A stretch of DNA of 40,768 bases from Leuconostoc lactis KCTC 3528 = DSM 20202 (GCF_014651235.1 NZ_BMWM01000016.1:1-40768); one strand, 5' to 3'. Numbered from the stretch's first letter, positions 9,029 to 17,729 are shown. The notes: generated by a model not told the origin, from the sequence alone. Translations and numbers: made by a program.

Positions 9029-9481
9029 TTAACCCTCGCTGACATGAACACGTAAGTCTGCGGTCACGTCACGGTGTAACTTGAGCGGCACTGTCGTGTA
9101 ACCTAATGAGTGGATAGGATGGTTCAATTCAAGCTTACGCTTATCAATTTTTAGTTGCTTTTGATCAGCCAAAGCCGTCGCAATTTGCTTAGATGATACC
9201 GCACCAAAGAGGCGGCCATCCGCACCAGACTTGCCTTTGATTGTCACCACAAAGTCATCTGCTTCAATCTTTGCCTTCAGTGCTTGTGCTTCAGCTAATT
9301 GTTCAGCAGCTGCTTTTTCTGCTGCCTTCTGACGCCCCTTAACAGCACCCACATTTTTACCTGTGGCTGGTTCTGCTTTTTTATTCTTAATTAAGAAGTT
9401 ATTAGCGTACCCATCTGGCACTTCCTTAACTTCCCCTTTTTTCCCACGACCCTTAACATCTTCTAAAAATACAACTTTCAT
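9029..9481 (-). CDS. rplI: 50S ribosomal protein L9
   Basis: A 150-residue L9. The first 50 residues carry the conserved N-domain ([21 protein letters not shown], then DGYANNFLI). A long Ala/Lys-rich connecting helix follows, then the C-domain ([18 protein letters not shown]). It binds 23S rRNA at the base of the L1 stalk. The SD AAGGAG is 6 bases from the ATG. It lies between gdpP and dnaB in the usual Firmicutes order. Confidence 0.97.
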   Translation of the reverse strand: MKVVFLEDVKGRGKKGEVKEVPDGYANNFLIKNKKAEPATGKNVGAVKGRQKAAEKAAAEQLAEAQALKAKIEADDFVVTIKGKSGADGRLFGAVSSKQIATALADQKQLKIDKRKLELNHPIHSLGYTTVPLKLHRDVTADLRVHVSEG

Positions 9482-9538
9482 GTGTTACTCCTTCAAAAAA
9501 TAATTTCTTTCATAAACGACACACCGATGTAGACCAGG

Positions 9539-11566
9539 TTACTCTTCAACGTATTCTGCCAAAATTTTAAGCAACTGATCATTCACTTCGTCTGTTGTCG
9601 TGTCCGTCAATTGGGTAGCAGCATTTGATAGATGACCGCCACCGCCCATTGCCTCCATAACACGCTGGACGTTACGTTGTCCGGTTGATCGTGCCGAAAT
9701 ACCGACACGACCATCAGCCCGTTTGGTAATAACAAACGAGGCCTCAACGCCACTAATTTGCAACAATTCATCAGCTGCTTGTGCCGTAATCAGTCCAGAA
9801 TAAACGCTATCTACCTCACCACAGACAATGGCATAACCGTCAGCCACAACCGCTAGGTTAATCAAATGCGCGCGCGCCTTGAAGTCTGAGAACTTCTCTT
9901 TCATAAAGAATTGAATTAAGTTACTGTCCGCACCGTTAGCACGCAAATAACTGGCGGCATCAAAAGTTCGTGAGCCAGTTCGTAACGTGAAGTTTTTGGT
10001 ATCAATTTGAATCCCACCAAGCATTGCCGTAGCTTCTAACTTGGTAATTGGTGCATGACTTTGATCTTGGTACTGCAACAGCTCAACGACAAGTTCAGAA
10101 GTGGATGATGCATACGGTTCAACATAGGTGAGCAATGGTTTTTCAGCTAGCCCTTGTTCAGCTAAACGATGATGATCAATGACCACGACACGATTGCCCA
10201 ACCGATCCAAAAGATTTGGTGCACTAGTAATTGAACCTTGCGCATGATCCACTAAAATCAAGAGCGTATTATCACGGACTAATTTCATGGCGCGTGCCTC
10301 ATCAACAATGGAGTCATTGATATTTGACCCTGGGGCCATGATTTCGGGTGGGTTTTTACGGATTTCTGCCAGTAGCAACGTGATGTCACTATACACCGAT
10401 TTTTCATCAACAATCAAAAAAGCCGGTTTATTTTTTGTTTGCGCCATCCGCCAAATTCCTAGTCCCGCACCGATAGCGTCCAGATCAGGGGTGACGTGAC
10501 CAACAATCATAATATTATCAGCCTGTTCCATCAATTCAGCAATCGTCTGTGAAATCATCCGTGCACGCACACGCGTCCGCTTTTCCATTGGATTCGTTGC
10601 GCCACCGTAAAATCTCGCCGCAGCTTGCTTAGACTTCACCACAACTTGATCACCACCACGCCCCAAAGCCAAGTCCAGATTGGTTTGTGCCATTTTGGCC
10701 AGTTCAATAATGTCTTGCTCGCCATAGGCAATCCCCATAGACAACGTCACGGGTAAGTTTTGTTGCGCCGTCGCTTCACGAATCGCTTTTAGCACCGAAA
10801 ACTTATCGTCTTCGGCAGCACGCAAGGAATCCTGATACCCAAACATCACATAGTGTACTGTACTGAGACGACGCAAATAGATCCGGTGAGCTGCCGCCCA
10901 TTCTGACAAGGCGCCGGTCACATATGTGCGTAACGTTGAGGTTTCCGATTCGGTCATACCTTCGGTCACTTCTTCATAGTTATCGACTGAAATGAGACCA
11001 CTAAATAATTGATGATCTTCGTACTCTTTGGCGATAGCCGCATATTCACTAATATCCATCATGTAGATGACACGCAAATTCTGCTGGACATAAAGTGAAA
11101 ACTGCTTACCTTGCCACGTAATCGTGTTCGTCTCCCGTGCATCAGAATAATTTTTAATATCAGTGGCAAGTTGCGGATCCAATTGGGTCAACGTCAAGCC
11201 TAACACATCACGCTTATCAAGATAAGTTTGCATGTAAGGATTGATCCAGTCAATTTTTTCCGATGCATTTAAGAGAATAATCCCAATTGGCATACGAATC
11301 AAGGCTTCTTGTTCACTACGAGATATCCGATACCCCAACCCTGTCAAATATTCTTGGGCATTTTCATTGACTTCTTTTAGCGACTGCGCGGAATAAACCA
11401 AACCGATTAACACAACCACAATCCAGATTAACCCGAAAATCCAATTGACCAACAAGGCAAAAAATACACTCATGACACTGACAGATAACAACAGTAACGC
11501 GACGGTGCCTAATTTTGTGCTTTGAAAAAATATTGGTAACGTTTTAAAATCAAATAGTTTTTTCAC
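9539..11566 (-). CDS. gdpP: Cyclic-di-AMP phosphodiesterase GdpP
   Basis: A 675-residue membrane enzyme that hydrolyses cyclic di-AMP and so affects turgor, cell wall and acid or beta-lactam tolerance. Order of parts: two N-terminal membrane segments (about residues 17-60), a PAS-like region, a degenerate GGDEF domain (no intact GGDEF), then the DHH domain with HVTPDLDAIGAG near 355, VDHAQGS, and DHHR, and a DHHA1 domain ending GGGGHLSNAA. Translation starts at GTG (11566) behind AGGGG. A TAAAAT box near 11640 may mark the promoter. It heads the gdpP-rplI-dnaB operon. Confidence 0.95.
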   Translation of the reverse strand: MKKLFDFKTLPIFFQSTKLGTVALLLLSVSVMSVFFALLVNWIFGLIWIVVVLIGLVYSAQSLKEVNENAQEYLTGLGYRISRSEQEALIRMPIGIILLNASEKIDWINPYMQTYLDKRDVLGLTLTQLDPQLATDIKNYSDARETNTITWQGKQFSLYVQQNLRVIYMMDISEYAAIAKEYEDHQLFSGLISVDNYEEVTEGMTESETSTLRTYVTGALSEWAAAHRIYLRRLSTVHYVMFGYQDSLRAAEDDKFSVLKAIREATAQQNLPVTLSMGIAYGEQDIIELAKMAQTNLDLALGRGGDQVVVKSKQAAARFYGGATNPMEKRTRVRARMISQTIAELMEQADNIMIVGHVTPDLDAIGAGLGIWRMAQTKNKPAFLIVDEKSVYSDITLLLAEIRKNPPEIMAPGSNINDSIVDEARAMKLVRDNTLLILVDHAQGSITSAPNLLDRLGNRVVVIDHHRLAEQGLAEKPLLTYVEPYASSTSELVVELLQYQDQSHAPITKLEATAMLGGIQIDTKNFTLRTGSRTFDAASYLRANGADSNLIQFFMKEKFSDFKARAHLINLAVVADGYAIVCGEVDSVYSGLITAQAADELLQISGVEASFVITKRADGRVGISARSTGQRNVQRVMEAMGGGGHLSNAATQLTDTTTDEVNDQLLKILAEYVEE

Positions 11567-11665
11567 AAGAAACCCCTATATCTTCCTCTATCATTTTGCC
11601 AAACCACTGTTATCTAGGCAAAATGCTCCTTGTACTATTTTACCACAGTTGCGATTTACCAAAAT

Positions 11666-11700
11666 AAACAAAAAGAGACTCAGATAAAATCTGAGTCTCT
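11666..11700 (-). terminator. Terminator of the rpsF-ssb-rpsR operon
   Basis: A perfect 12-bp stem (AGAGACTCAGAT with its complement, 3-base loop) runs into TTTTTGTTT on the minus strand, 17 bases after the rpsR stop codon. Confidence 0.9.
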
Positions 11701-11717
11701 CAATCGCGCGTCAAAGA

Positions 11718-12002
11718 TTAGTCTTCTGTAACGAATGGCAACAAAGCCATGATACGTGCACGCTTGATTGCAGTTGTCACTTTACGTTGGTTCTTGGCTG
11801 AAGTACCAGTCACACGACGTGGCAAGATCTTACCACGTTCTGAGATAAAGCGTTCCAACAATTCTGTGTTCTTGTAGTCGATGAATTCGATGTGGTTAGC
11901 TGCAATGTAGTCAACCTTACGACGACGACGTGGGCCGCCTTGTGGGCGACGTGAACGTTGTGGACGTTCTGAATTTTGTGGACGTGAGTTTTGTTCTGAC
12001 AT
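11718..12002 (-). CDS. rpsR: 30S ribosomal protein S18
   Basis: A 94-residue S18 with the conserved core [44 protein letters not shown] and the [18 protein letters not shown] tail (positions about 24-90). The N-terminus is an extended Arg/Pro/Gln-rich stretch. It pairs with S6 in the platform of the small subunit. It is the last gene of rpsF-ssb-rpsR, with SD AAAGGAG. Confidence 0.97.
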   Translation of the reverse strand: MSEQNSRPQNSERPQRSRRPQGGPRRRRKVDYIAANHIEFIDYKNTELLERFISERGKILPRRVTGTSAKNQRKVTTAIKRARIMALLPFVTED

Positions 12003-12038
12003 GATTAAAGCTCCTTTCGTAGTGTTGTAAGTTATATT

Positions 12039-12584
12039 TTAAAATGGTAGATCATCATCTGATATATCAATTTCTGTTTTGCCGCTCGCCGCAAATGGGT
12101 TAGGGGCATCATTTGTTGGTGTTGTCGCTTGTGGGTTAGCTTGGCTAGCCGTAGCAAACGGATCAACGCCACCAAATGCATTATCACTTGGCGTACCGAA
12201 TGACGCACCACCCTGATGAGATGGTTCTGACGACCCGTTTTGGGCACGTCGCTTATCACTTTCAGCACGTGATTCAAGTAATGAGAAATTATCAACGACA
12301 ACTTCGGTCACGTAAACACGTTGTCCTTGGTTGTTTTCATAATTCCGTGTTTGCAAACGGCCTTCAATGGCAACTAGTGCACCTTTTCCAGTAAAGTTTG
12401 CAAAATTTTCAGCTGCTTTACGCCAAATCACGGCGTTAATAAAGTCAGCTTCACGTTCACCAGCTTGGTTGGTGAACTGGCGGTTAACCGCCAAACTAAA
12501 CGTGCCGACTGCTGTACCCGATTGGGTATAACGTAATTCCACATCACGGGTCAATCGCCCAATCAATACTACTCGATTAATCAT
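12039..12584 (-). CDS. ssb: Single-stranded DNA-binding protein
   Basis: A 181-residue SSB. Residues 1-110 form the OB fold (MINRVVLIGRLTRDVELRYT, FSLAVNR, FINAVIWRKAAENFANF, GQRVYVTEVVVDNF). A Gly/Ala/Asn/Pro-rich linker follows, then the acidic tail DISDDDLPF that recruits repair and replication proteins. It is the middle gene of rpsF-ssb-rpsR, with SD GAAGGAG. No LexA box is visible directly before it. Confidence 0.97.
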   Translation of the reverse strand: MINRVVLIGRLTRDVELRYTQSGTAVGTFSLAVNRQFTNQAGEREADFINAVIWRKAAENFANFTGKGALVAIEGRLQTRNYENNQGQRVYVTEVVVDNFSLLESRAESDKRRAQNGSSEPSHQGGASFGTPSDNAFGGVDPFATASQANPQATTPTNDAPNPFAASGKTEIDISDDDLPF

Positions 12585-12617
12585 ATCAAAAGCTCCTTCA
12601 CCAGTGGAATCCCAGAA

Positions 12618-12914
12618 TTATTCTGCGTCGCGCTTAACGATCATGTGACGCAAGATGTCTTGTGAGATCTTTGCCAAACGATCAAATTCGTTGATTGCTG
12701 CGTCGTCTTCTGCAGTGAAATCGATTACGTGGTATACGCCTTCGCGGTAACCAGCAATTTCATAAGCAAAACGACGTGTTGCCCAATCAGCTGACTTTGA
12801 GATTGTTGCACCATTATCAGTCAAGATACCATCAAAGCGTTCTACGAGCGCTTTCTTTGCATCCACTTCGATATCAGGGCGAACGATGTAAGTCAATTCG
12901 TATGATGTAGCCAT
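12618..12914 (-). CDS. rpsF: 30S ribosomal protein S6
   Basis: A 98-residue S6 ([32 protein letters not shown]). It partners S18 on 16S rRNA. It is the first gene of the operon, with the excellent SD AAAGGAGG. The leader holds two hairpins, described separately, where S6:S18 autoregulation is known in many bacteria. Confidence 0.97.
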   Translation of the reverse strand: MATSYELTYIVRPDIEVDAKKALVERFDGILTDNGATISKSADWATRRFAYEIAGYREGVYHVIDFTAEDDAAINEFDRLAKISQDILRHMIVKRDAE

Positions 12915-12940
12915 GTTTTATTTCCTCCTTTTGGTCTCTG

Positions 12941-12979
12941 GCAGCCTTGGCTGCAAGGAGTGTACGCACTTTTGTGCGT
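12941..12979 (-). promoter_or_regulatory. rpsF leader hairpins (candidate S6:S18 autoregulatory RNA)
   Basis: Two adjacent hairpins lie between the promoter and the rpsF SD: ACGCAC/GTGCGT with a four-base loop (12964-12979), and GCAGC/GCTGC with a four-base loop (12941-12954). Control of this operon by the S6:S18 complex binding its leader is established in several phyla. I did not verify the conserved binding nucleotides here, so the assignment rests on position. Confidence 0.45.
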
Positions 12980-12991
12980 TCACAATTATTA

Positions 12992-13021
12992 ATTGTACTA
13001 CAGAACAGCTATACATTTCAA
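12992..13021 (-). promoter_or_regulatory. rpsF operon promoter
   Basis: TTGAAA (13016-13021), 18 bases, TACAAT (12992-12997). The leader would be about 70 bases long. Confidence 0.65.
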
Positions 13022-13080
13022 GTGTTTCGCAGAATTAGCCACTTGGTTATTAAATAATACGTTGGTGATTAGCAAATCAC

Positions 13081-13386
13081 TTAATCTTCTGGCACAAAAT
13101 CAATTTCCGCTAAGGCTTCTTCTAACGTATCAATAAAATCAGGGTCTTGTAATTGCGCTAAAATCTGATCATCTGATCGGCCAGACATCCCCGCATGGAT
13201 GTTAGCCACAATCCCATCCCACATTGCATCCGCTTCACGCGCTAATTTCACTGTGCCATAGCGCGCTCTTGCAAGACGTTGATTATTTTTTTCGACTTGA
13301 AACGCATAAGCTTTGTCGACAACCGTTGCCACGCTTTGTGCTGAAATAGCGGCTTCTAACGCGCGACGAAAGGTTTGCTGTTGCAT
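13081..13386 (-). CDS. Small protein of unknown function under LexA-type control
   Basis: A 101-residue protein I do not recognise. It looks soluble and mostly helical, with a basic middle (KNNQRLARARYGTVKLAR) and an acidic C-terminus (LEEALAEIDFVPED). There is no signal peptide or membrane segment. The frame could begin at a GTG at 13401, but that GTG overlaps the GGAGG SD, so the ATG at 13386, 8 bases past the SD, is the real start. It has its own perfect-consensus promoter with a LexA box in the spacer. This suggests induction by DNA damage. It differs from YneA-type division inhibitors, which have a membrane segment and LysM domain. Confidence 0.7.
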   Translation of the reverse strand: MQQQTFRRALEAAISAQSVATVVDKAYAFQVEKNNQRLARARYGTVKLAREADAMWDGIVANIHAGMSGRSDDQILAQLQDPDFIDTLEEALAEIDFVPED

Positions 13387-13421
13387 AACATTTTCCTCCA
13401 CTACCTAGCATTACTGACTTT

Positions 13422-13450
13422 ATTATAAGAACATACGTTCGCATTGTCAA
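13422..13450 (-). promoter_or_regulatory. Consensus promoter of the 101-residue gene
   Basis: TTGACA (13445-13450) and TATAAT (13422-13427), both perfect, with the optimal 17-base spacing. Repression by LexA would be needed to keep such a promoter quiet. Confidence 0.85.
13428..13441 (-). promoter_or_regulatory. LexA (DinR) operator
   Basis: CGAACGTATGTTCT fits the Gram-positive SOS consensus CGAACRNRYGTTYG at 13 of 14 positions, with a perfect GAAC/GTTC dyad. It fills the spacer between the -35 and -10 boxes. Confidence 0.8.
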
Positions 13451-13472
13451 CAGTGACCTGTCCCAGAAACAA

Positions 13473-14306
13473 TTAACCGGCAGGCCGGAAGGGATTATAT
13501 ACCCGACCATGATCCACAAACAGTAGCAGCACGCCGATAGCAACGACAACAATAGCCCCCATCACAACCCCGACATCACGCAGTCGAAATGGTTGTTCTT
13601 GATACCACGTACGGCCTTTTTCACGACCAAATCGGCGCAATTCCATGGCCTGACTAATCGTATCAATGCGATTTAGGCTGGTAAAAACGAGCGGTAAAAT
13701 AATTTGTACTGCCCCTTTAGAACGTGCCCATAGCGAGGCCTGCTTAGAAATCTCATATCCCCGTGCCTGCTGAGCCAAACTAATGGTCCGGTAATCACTT
13801 TGAACATCTGGAATATAGCGCAATGTAATCGCAAATGCGTACGCAATTTTATAAGGCACTCCAATCTTGTTCAAACTGGCGGCAAACTCGCTCGGATTCG
13901 TCGTAAATAACAAAATAATGGCTAACGGCAACGAGAACAGGTATTTCAACAAGAGATTTAACTCATAGAAGACTTGCTCCTGTGTCAACGCCCAATACCC
14001 GTGACCAAGAAGCACATGGCGCGTGCCATAAAGTTGCACGCCGTACTGAGGTGCCAAAACCGCGACCATCACCAAGTTAATGACGGCAAAAAACAAAACT
14101 AATTTCAGCATGAAGGCATATTCACGATATTTAATTTTGGCACGCCGCAGTAATAAGATGGCCAAAATTCCCAGTCCCAATAAAAACCGTGGATCATACG
14201 AAATCATCCCAATCGTTGTCAAAGCTAAAAAACCAATCAACTTGGCAGTGCCTGTTGTTTGGTTTAACCATGTATCTCGTTGTTTGTATCCAAATAAGTT
14301 ATTCAT
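13473..14306 (-). CDS. ecfT: ECF transporter transmembrane (T) component
   Basis: A 277-residue EcfT-type protein with several membrane segments and a cytoplasmic region. It has the two Arg-containing coupling helices that dock on the ATPases (SLAQQARGYE near residue 190 and AMELRRFGREKGR near 230). It links the substrate-binding S component to ATP hydrolysis. The frame is open further upstream, but the ATG at 14306 overlaps the ATPase stop codon by 8 bases and is preceded by GAGAG. It is the last gene of the SAM hydrolase-UPF0397-ATPase-T operon. With the ATPase frameshifted, it would lack a working partner unless another ECF ATPase pair is used. Confidence 0.88.
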   Translation of the reverse strand: MNNLFGYKQRDTWLNQTTGTAKLIGFLALTTIGMISYDPRFLLGLGILAILLLRRAKIKYREYAFMLKLVLFFAVINLVMVAVLAPQYGVQLYGTRHVLLGHGYWALTQEQVFYELNLLLKYLFSLPLAIILLFTTNPSEFAASLNKIGVPYKIAYAFAITLRYIPDVQSDYRTISLAQQARGYEISKQASLWARSKGAVQIILPLVFTSLNRIDTISQAMELRRFGREKGRTWYQEQPFRLRDVGVVMGAIVVVAIGVLLLFVDHGRVYNPFRPAG

Positions 14307-16043
14307 CGTTGCTCTCATGTGCTGGTTTTGATAAGTCTTTATTGTCTTCACCCAAAACAGATGCTGTGTGTTGTAATACGGCCGCGTTCAATTCCTCAGG
14401 ATGGGCAATTTGTAAGCGGTTGGCTAACTGATAAATACTTGTCGTCCGCAAACTCGCGGCTTGTACCAGCGCTTCATCAGCTAATAATTCAGCCGGCGTG
14501 GTATCTGCTAATAGCTGGCCATCAACCACCACTAACGCACGCTGCACAAAATTAGCCAGCAAATGCATGTCGTGCGTAATCATGACAATGGTGACGTGTT
14601 CTTGACGATTGATAGCCGTCAAAAATGTCAACAATTCTTGTGTATGCGTGGCATCTTGACCCGCCGTTGGTTCATCTAAAATAAGAATTTGTGGCGAAAG
14701 CACCAAAACCGCCGCAATCGTCACACGCTTTTTTTGTCCAAAACTCAAAGCCCCAATTGGCCAATTACGCATCCCATCAAGATCAAGCAAGCGTAAAACT
14801 GACCGTACCTTTTGCTCAATCTCAACCGGTTCTACCTGTCGTAGCACCAAACCACTCGCCACTTCATCAAAAACCGTACTCTTTGTAATCATGTGATTGG
14901 GAATTTGTAACACATACCCCACCTGCTCGGCCCGTGTTTTAATTGATTGGCCTAAAACCGACTGCCCGTCCAGGCGAATATCCGCCGCATCAGGCATTAA
15001 AAAGCCGGTCAAGAGATGCGATAACGTGGTTTTACCGGAACCATTTTTGCCGACAATCCCAACAATTTTCCCACGATTGATGGTGAGATTCAGGTTTTGA
15101 AAGAGTGGCTGACGCTGATCGTAGCTAAAGTCAACATTTGACAACGTCAGTTGGGGTTGCTGGACAACGGTTGTTTGTACCGGTACACGTAATTTGGCAA
15201 TCGCTGATTGGTGGGCTGCAACGTCGACTTTTTGTACATCAGCAACATGTGGCAAATGGGCCACATCAACTTGTGCCTGTCGTAACAGTTGCACATACAA
15301 TGGCTCATCTAAGCCGTACTGTGGCAAGACGCCAGCTTGAATAATGGCAGTTGGCGTGTCATTGGCCACGATACGGCCTTCAGACATCACAATAATCCGA
15401 TCCACATTGGCACGCAATACTTCTTCAATCCGGTGCTCGATAATTACCACCGTCAAATCGCGGTCTGCCTGTAACTGGTCAATCATGGTCATCGCATCCC
15501 AGCCTGCTGCTGGATCTAAACTGGATAAGGGTTCATCAAATAAGAGTAATTTGCCATCATCAACCAGCACCCCTGCCATGGCTGTGCGTTGTTTTTGACC
15601 ACTGACAGCATTTGCGGTGCCAACTCTAGCCGATTACTTAAGCCAAAGCGCTGTGCCCATTTTGCCACTTCGGCTTTAATGCGGGCTACTGGCTGCTGAT
15701 CATTTTCCAAAGCAAAGGCAATGTCTTCAGCGACCGTCAACCCAACAAATTGCGCGTCGGCGTCTTGTAAAACCGTTCCTGCCTGTAATGATAGTTCAAA
15801 CAAACTCTGCGCTGAAATGTCGCGACCGTTAAGTGTCATTTGGCCCGAAATATCGCCCGCATAAGCATGGGGAATCAGACCATTCAGCAAACGCAGTAAC
15901 GTGGTTTTACCGGAACCAGAAGCGCCGGCAATTAAAACTTTTTCGCCAGGGAAAATTTGGAAACTCACGTCATACAAAGTCGGTTCAGCTTGTGCATGAT
16001 ATTTAAATGTCACGTTTTTAAATTCAATGAGTGGTGTTGCCAT
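14299..16043 (-). pseudogene. ECF/YkoD-type double ATPase, frameshifted
   Basis: Two ABC ATPase domains in one gene, the arrangement of YkoD-like ECF energy modules (about 581 residues if intact). Domain 1 (from 16043) has Walker A GASGSGKTT and continues to LAPQMLS. The frame is then lost inside its signature motif: one G is missing at 15601-15603, where GGTGGT is expected after CTGTCA and only GTGGT is present. Restoring it gives [14 protein letters not shown] and joins the second frame, which holds Walker B LLLFDEPLSSLDP and a complete domain 2 (Walker A GKNGSGKTT, LSFGQKKR, ILILDEPTAGQD). Everything else is intact, so the loss is recent or a sequencing error. The SD is AAGGGG. Confidence 0.88.
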
Positions 16044-16089
16044 AATGCCCCTTATTGATAAGATATGTACGCAAGCAACGCTTGCTGAT

Positions 16090-16656
16090 TTACTCGCTAC
16101 GCAAACTGCTCTTTTTTGGTCGCGACTTGACGTAAGCGATTAACAAAAGTGTGCCGATAACCGCCACGGAGGTGGTGTTCACGGCTGCTGCCACAACACC
16201 TTGCAAGAAAACTTTTTGAGCGGCTTCTTTGTAGATTAAAATGTCACCAAGTGGGGCGATAATCACCCAAGCAATGATATTGGCCACTGCTTGCCAAATG
16301 TTAAATTGAATGATTTTTTTAGTCGTTAATGTGCCATATTCCAAGGCAAGCGACTTTTTACTCAATCCTAATAGAAAACCAAAAACACCATCAGCAATTA
16401 CCCAAGACCACCACGGCGCACCATAAGTGACCGCATCATTTAAGGTGTGCCCAATAATGCCCACCAGTAGGCCAACAACCGGCCCAAATAAACTCGCTAT
16501 TAAGGCCAACCATCCTTCCGCCACGTTAATGGTGGTATTTGGTACGCCCGTTGGAATAGCAATAAATTTCATTAACACAAAGAATACGGCTGCCCCAATT
16601 CCTGTGGCAACGACTGACCGCACTGAAAAACCAGTTTTTTGTTGCTTTTTTTGCAT
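16090..16656 (-). CDS. ECF transporter S component, UPF0397 family
   Basis: A 188-residue membrane protein with about five or six hydrophobic segments. It matches the UPF0397 family: a [12 protein letters not shown] start, [28 protein letters not shown], and [20 protein letters not shown]. It should be the substrate-binding subunit of the ECF importer encoded with it. The vitamin or metabolite is not established for this family as far as I know. Its neighbour, an SAM-cleaving enzyme, hints at a methionine, SAM or adenosine link. The SD GAGGGAG is 5 bases before the ATG. It sits between the SAM hydrolase and the double ATPase. Confidence 0.85.
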   Translation of the reverse strand: MQKKQQKTGFSVRSVVATGIGAAVFFVLMKFIAIPTGVPNTTINVAEGWLALIASLFGPVVGLLVGIIGHTLNDAVTYGAPWWSWVIADGVFGFLLGLSKKSLALEYGTLTTKKIIQFNIWQAVANIIAWVIIAPLGDILIYKEAAQKVFLQGVVAAAVNTTSVAVIGTLLLIAYVKSRPKKSSLRSE

Positions 16657-16677
16657 ATTACTCCCTCACTTTTTAGA

Positions 16678-17541
16678 TCATGCCGACACTTTCGTTAAGG
16701 TAACCGCCCATTCAGGTCCAGCACCCACATGATACGTTTGTTCAAAACTACCCGTATGCACACCAAACGCCACAGTATAGACAGAATCAATATAAATTAG
16801 CAGTTCCCCTGGTGCCACGTCCGTAAACGTATGCACATAAGGTAAGACGTCATCAAACATGGTATGCCCTTGATGTTGAATTTGGACACGCAAGACATCC
16901 CCATATGCTAAACTGAACTTTTCAAATTCTTTTACTGGAATATTGGACCACAACGAGCCAAAATTAACATCAGTAATATCAATATTCCCAACTAACTGTG
17001 CAACCCCAGACGCCGTCGTTTGATAGCGCCCTGGTTGCATTGGCAACTTCACCAATTGGTCAACCGGCAATACTTGTTGGTAATCGGTGTACTGGATTTG
17101 ACCACTCGCTAACTGTGCCCCATTGTAGGCATAAATATCACGACCATGAAATGTCGAAGACTTTTCTGATCCTGGTAACCGTTGTGTTGTTTCATCAATA
17201 ACACGCGCACTCGCAATCAGCCCGTGCGCCAAAAGATGAGACAACGTCCCATTGTCCGGTGTCACAATATAATGGCCACCGGTTGTCTCAGCAATAATTG
17301 AGAGCCGCTTGGATCCTACACCAGGATCCACAACGGAGACAAATACCGTACCAGCTGGCCAATAACTAAATGTTTGAAACAACCGAAATGACCCTTCAAA
17401 AATATTAAACGGTGTGATGCCATGGGTCAGGTCACTAATGATTATATCACTAGCCACACCATAAGCCACACCACTCATTGAACTTACCGCCCCGTCCTGT
17501 AAGCCAAAATCCGTTTGTAAAACGAGATGATTGTTTGTCAT
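16678..17541 (-). CDS. SAM hydroxide adenosyltransferase (DUF62)
   Basis: A 287-residue member of the SAM-dependent chlorinase/fluorinase/hydroxide adenosyltransferase family. The characterised bacterial and archaeal hydrolases convert SAM and water to adenosine and methionine. Key segments: LQTDFG at residue 7, YIVTPDNGTLS near 90, FHGRDIYA near 125, and a C-terminal beta-barrel. A TTG at 17592 would add 17 residues, but the ATG at 17541 fits the family start (MTNNHLVLQTDFG). It has no SD nearby. An AAGGA site lies 42 bases upstream behind a hairpin. It is the first gene of the ECF operon, behind a structured leader. Confidence 0.88.
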   Translation of the reverse strand: MTNNHLVLQTDFGLQDGAVSSMSGVAYGVASDIIISDLTHGITPFNIFEGSFRLFQTFSYWPAGTVFVSVVDPGVGSKRLSIIAETTGGHYIVTPDNGTLSHLLAHGLIASARVIDETTQRLPGSEKSSTFHGRDIYAYNGAQLASGQIQYTDYQQVLPVDQLVKLPMQPGRYQTTASGVAQLVGNIDITDVNFGSLWSNIPVKEFEKFSLAYGDVLRVQIQHQGHTMFDDVLPYVHTFTDVAPGELLIYIDSVYTVAFGVHTGSFEQTYHVGAGPEWAVTLTKVSA

Positions 17542-17590
17542 ATGATACGTTTGTCTACGCGATAGTCGCCACCTGTAGACTATTCCTTCC
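17542..17590 (-). promoter_or_regulatory. SD-hairpin-AUG element before the SAM hydrolase
   Basis: The SD GGAAGG (17585-17590) is followed by 4 bases, then a hairpin closed by GTCTAC/GTAGAC (17553-17580) with an inner GCGA/TCGC stem, then 11 bases to the ATG at 17541. The hairpin would bring the SD to the start codon. Confidence 0.6.
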
Positions 17591-17603
17591 AATATATTGC
17601 CAA

Positions 17604-17723
17604 TAAAAAGACCCTGTTAATCACTTTGATTAGCAGGGCGCGACAAACAGTCTGGTGTGCAGGCCAGCGTCCTGTTTGACGGTTAGTAGCCAAATAGTTG
17701 ACTCGTCATCACTTTATTAACAT
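17604..17723 (-). ncRNA. Structured leader with terminator (candidate riboswitch/attenuator)
   Basis: From a predicted start near 17723 the leader holds three hairpins. The first is TGACG/CGTCA enclosing AGTC/GGCT (17677-17708). The second is CAAACAG/CTGTTTG enclosing CTGG/CCAG with an 8-base loop (17644-17678), directly abutting the first. The third is a terminator, CCCTG and TAATCA paired with their complements, followed by TTTTTATT (17604-17638). A GTTAAT at the very 5' end can pair with ATTAAC of the terminator's 3' arm, which suggests an antiterminator. I do not recognise a described class; it lacks T-box, S-box, SMK, TPP, cobalamin and preQ1 signatures. Confidence 0.5.
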
Positions 17724-17729
17724 ATTGTT

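Noticed and set aside
14319-15598. Several plus-strand frames opposite the ECF ATPase
   Set aside because: They are antisense shadows of a well-supported ATPase coding sequence, without SD or family features.
15595-15608. Programmed frameshifting in the ECF ATPase
   Set aside because: There is no slippery heptamer, and the break falls inside the essential LSGGQ motif. A plain deletion or sequence error is simpler.
17604-17723. Leader as a T-box or SAM riboswitch
   Set aside because: The T-box sequence (TGGNACCGCG) and the S-box and SMK cores are absent on either strand.
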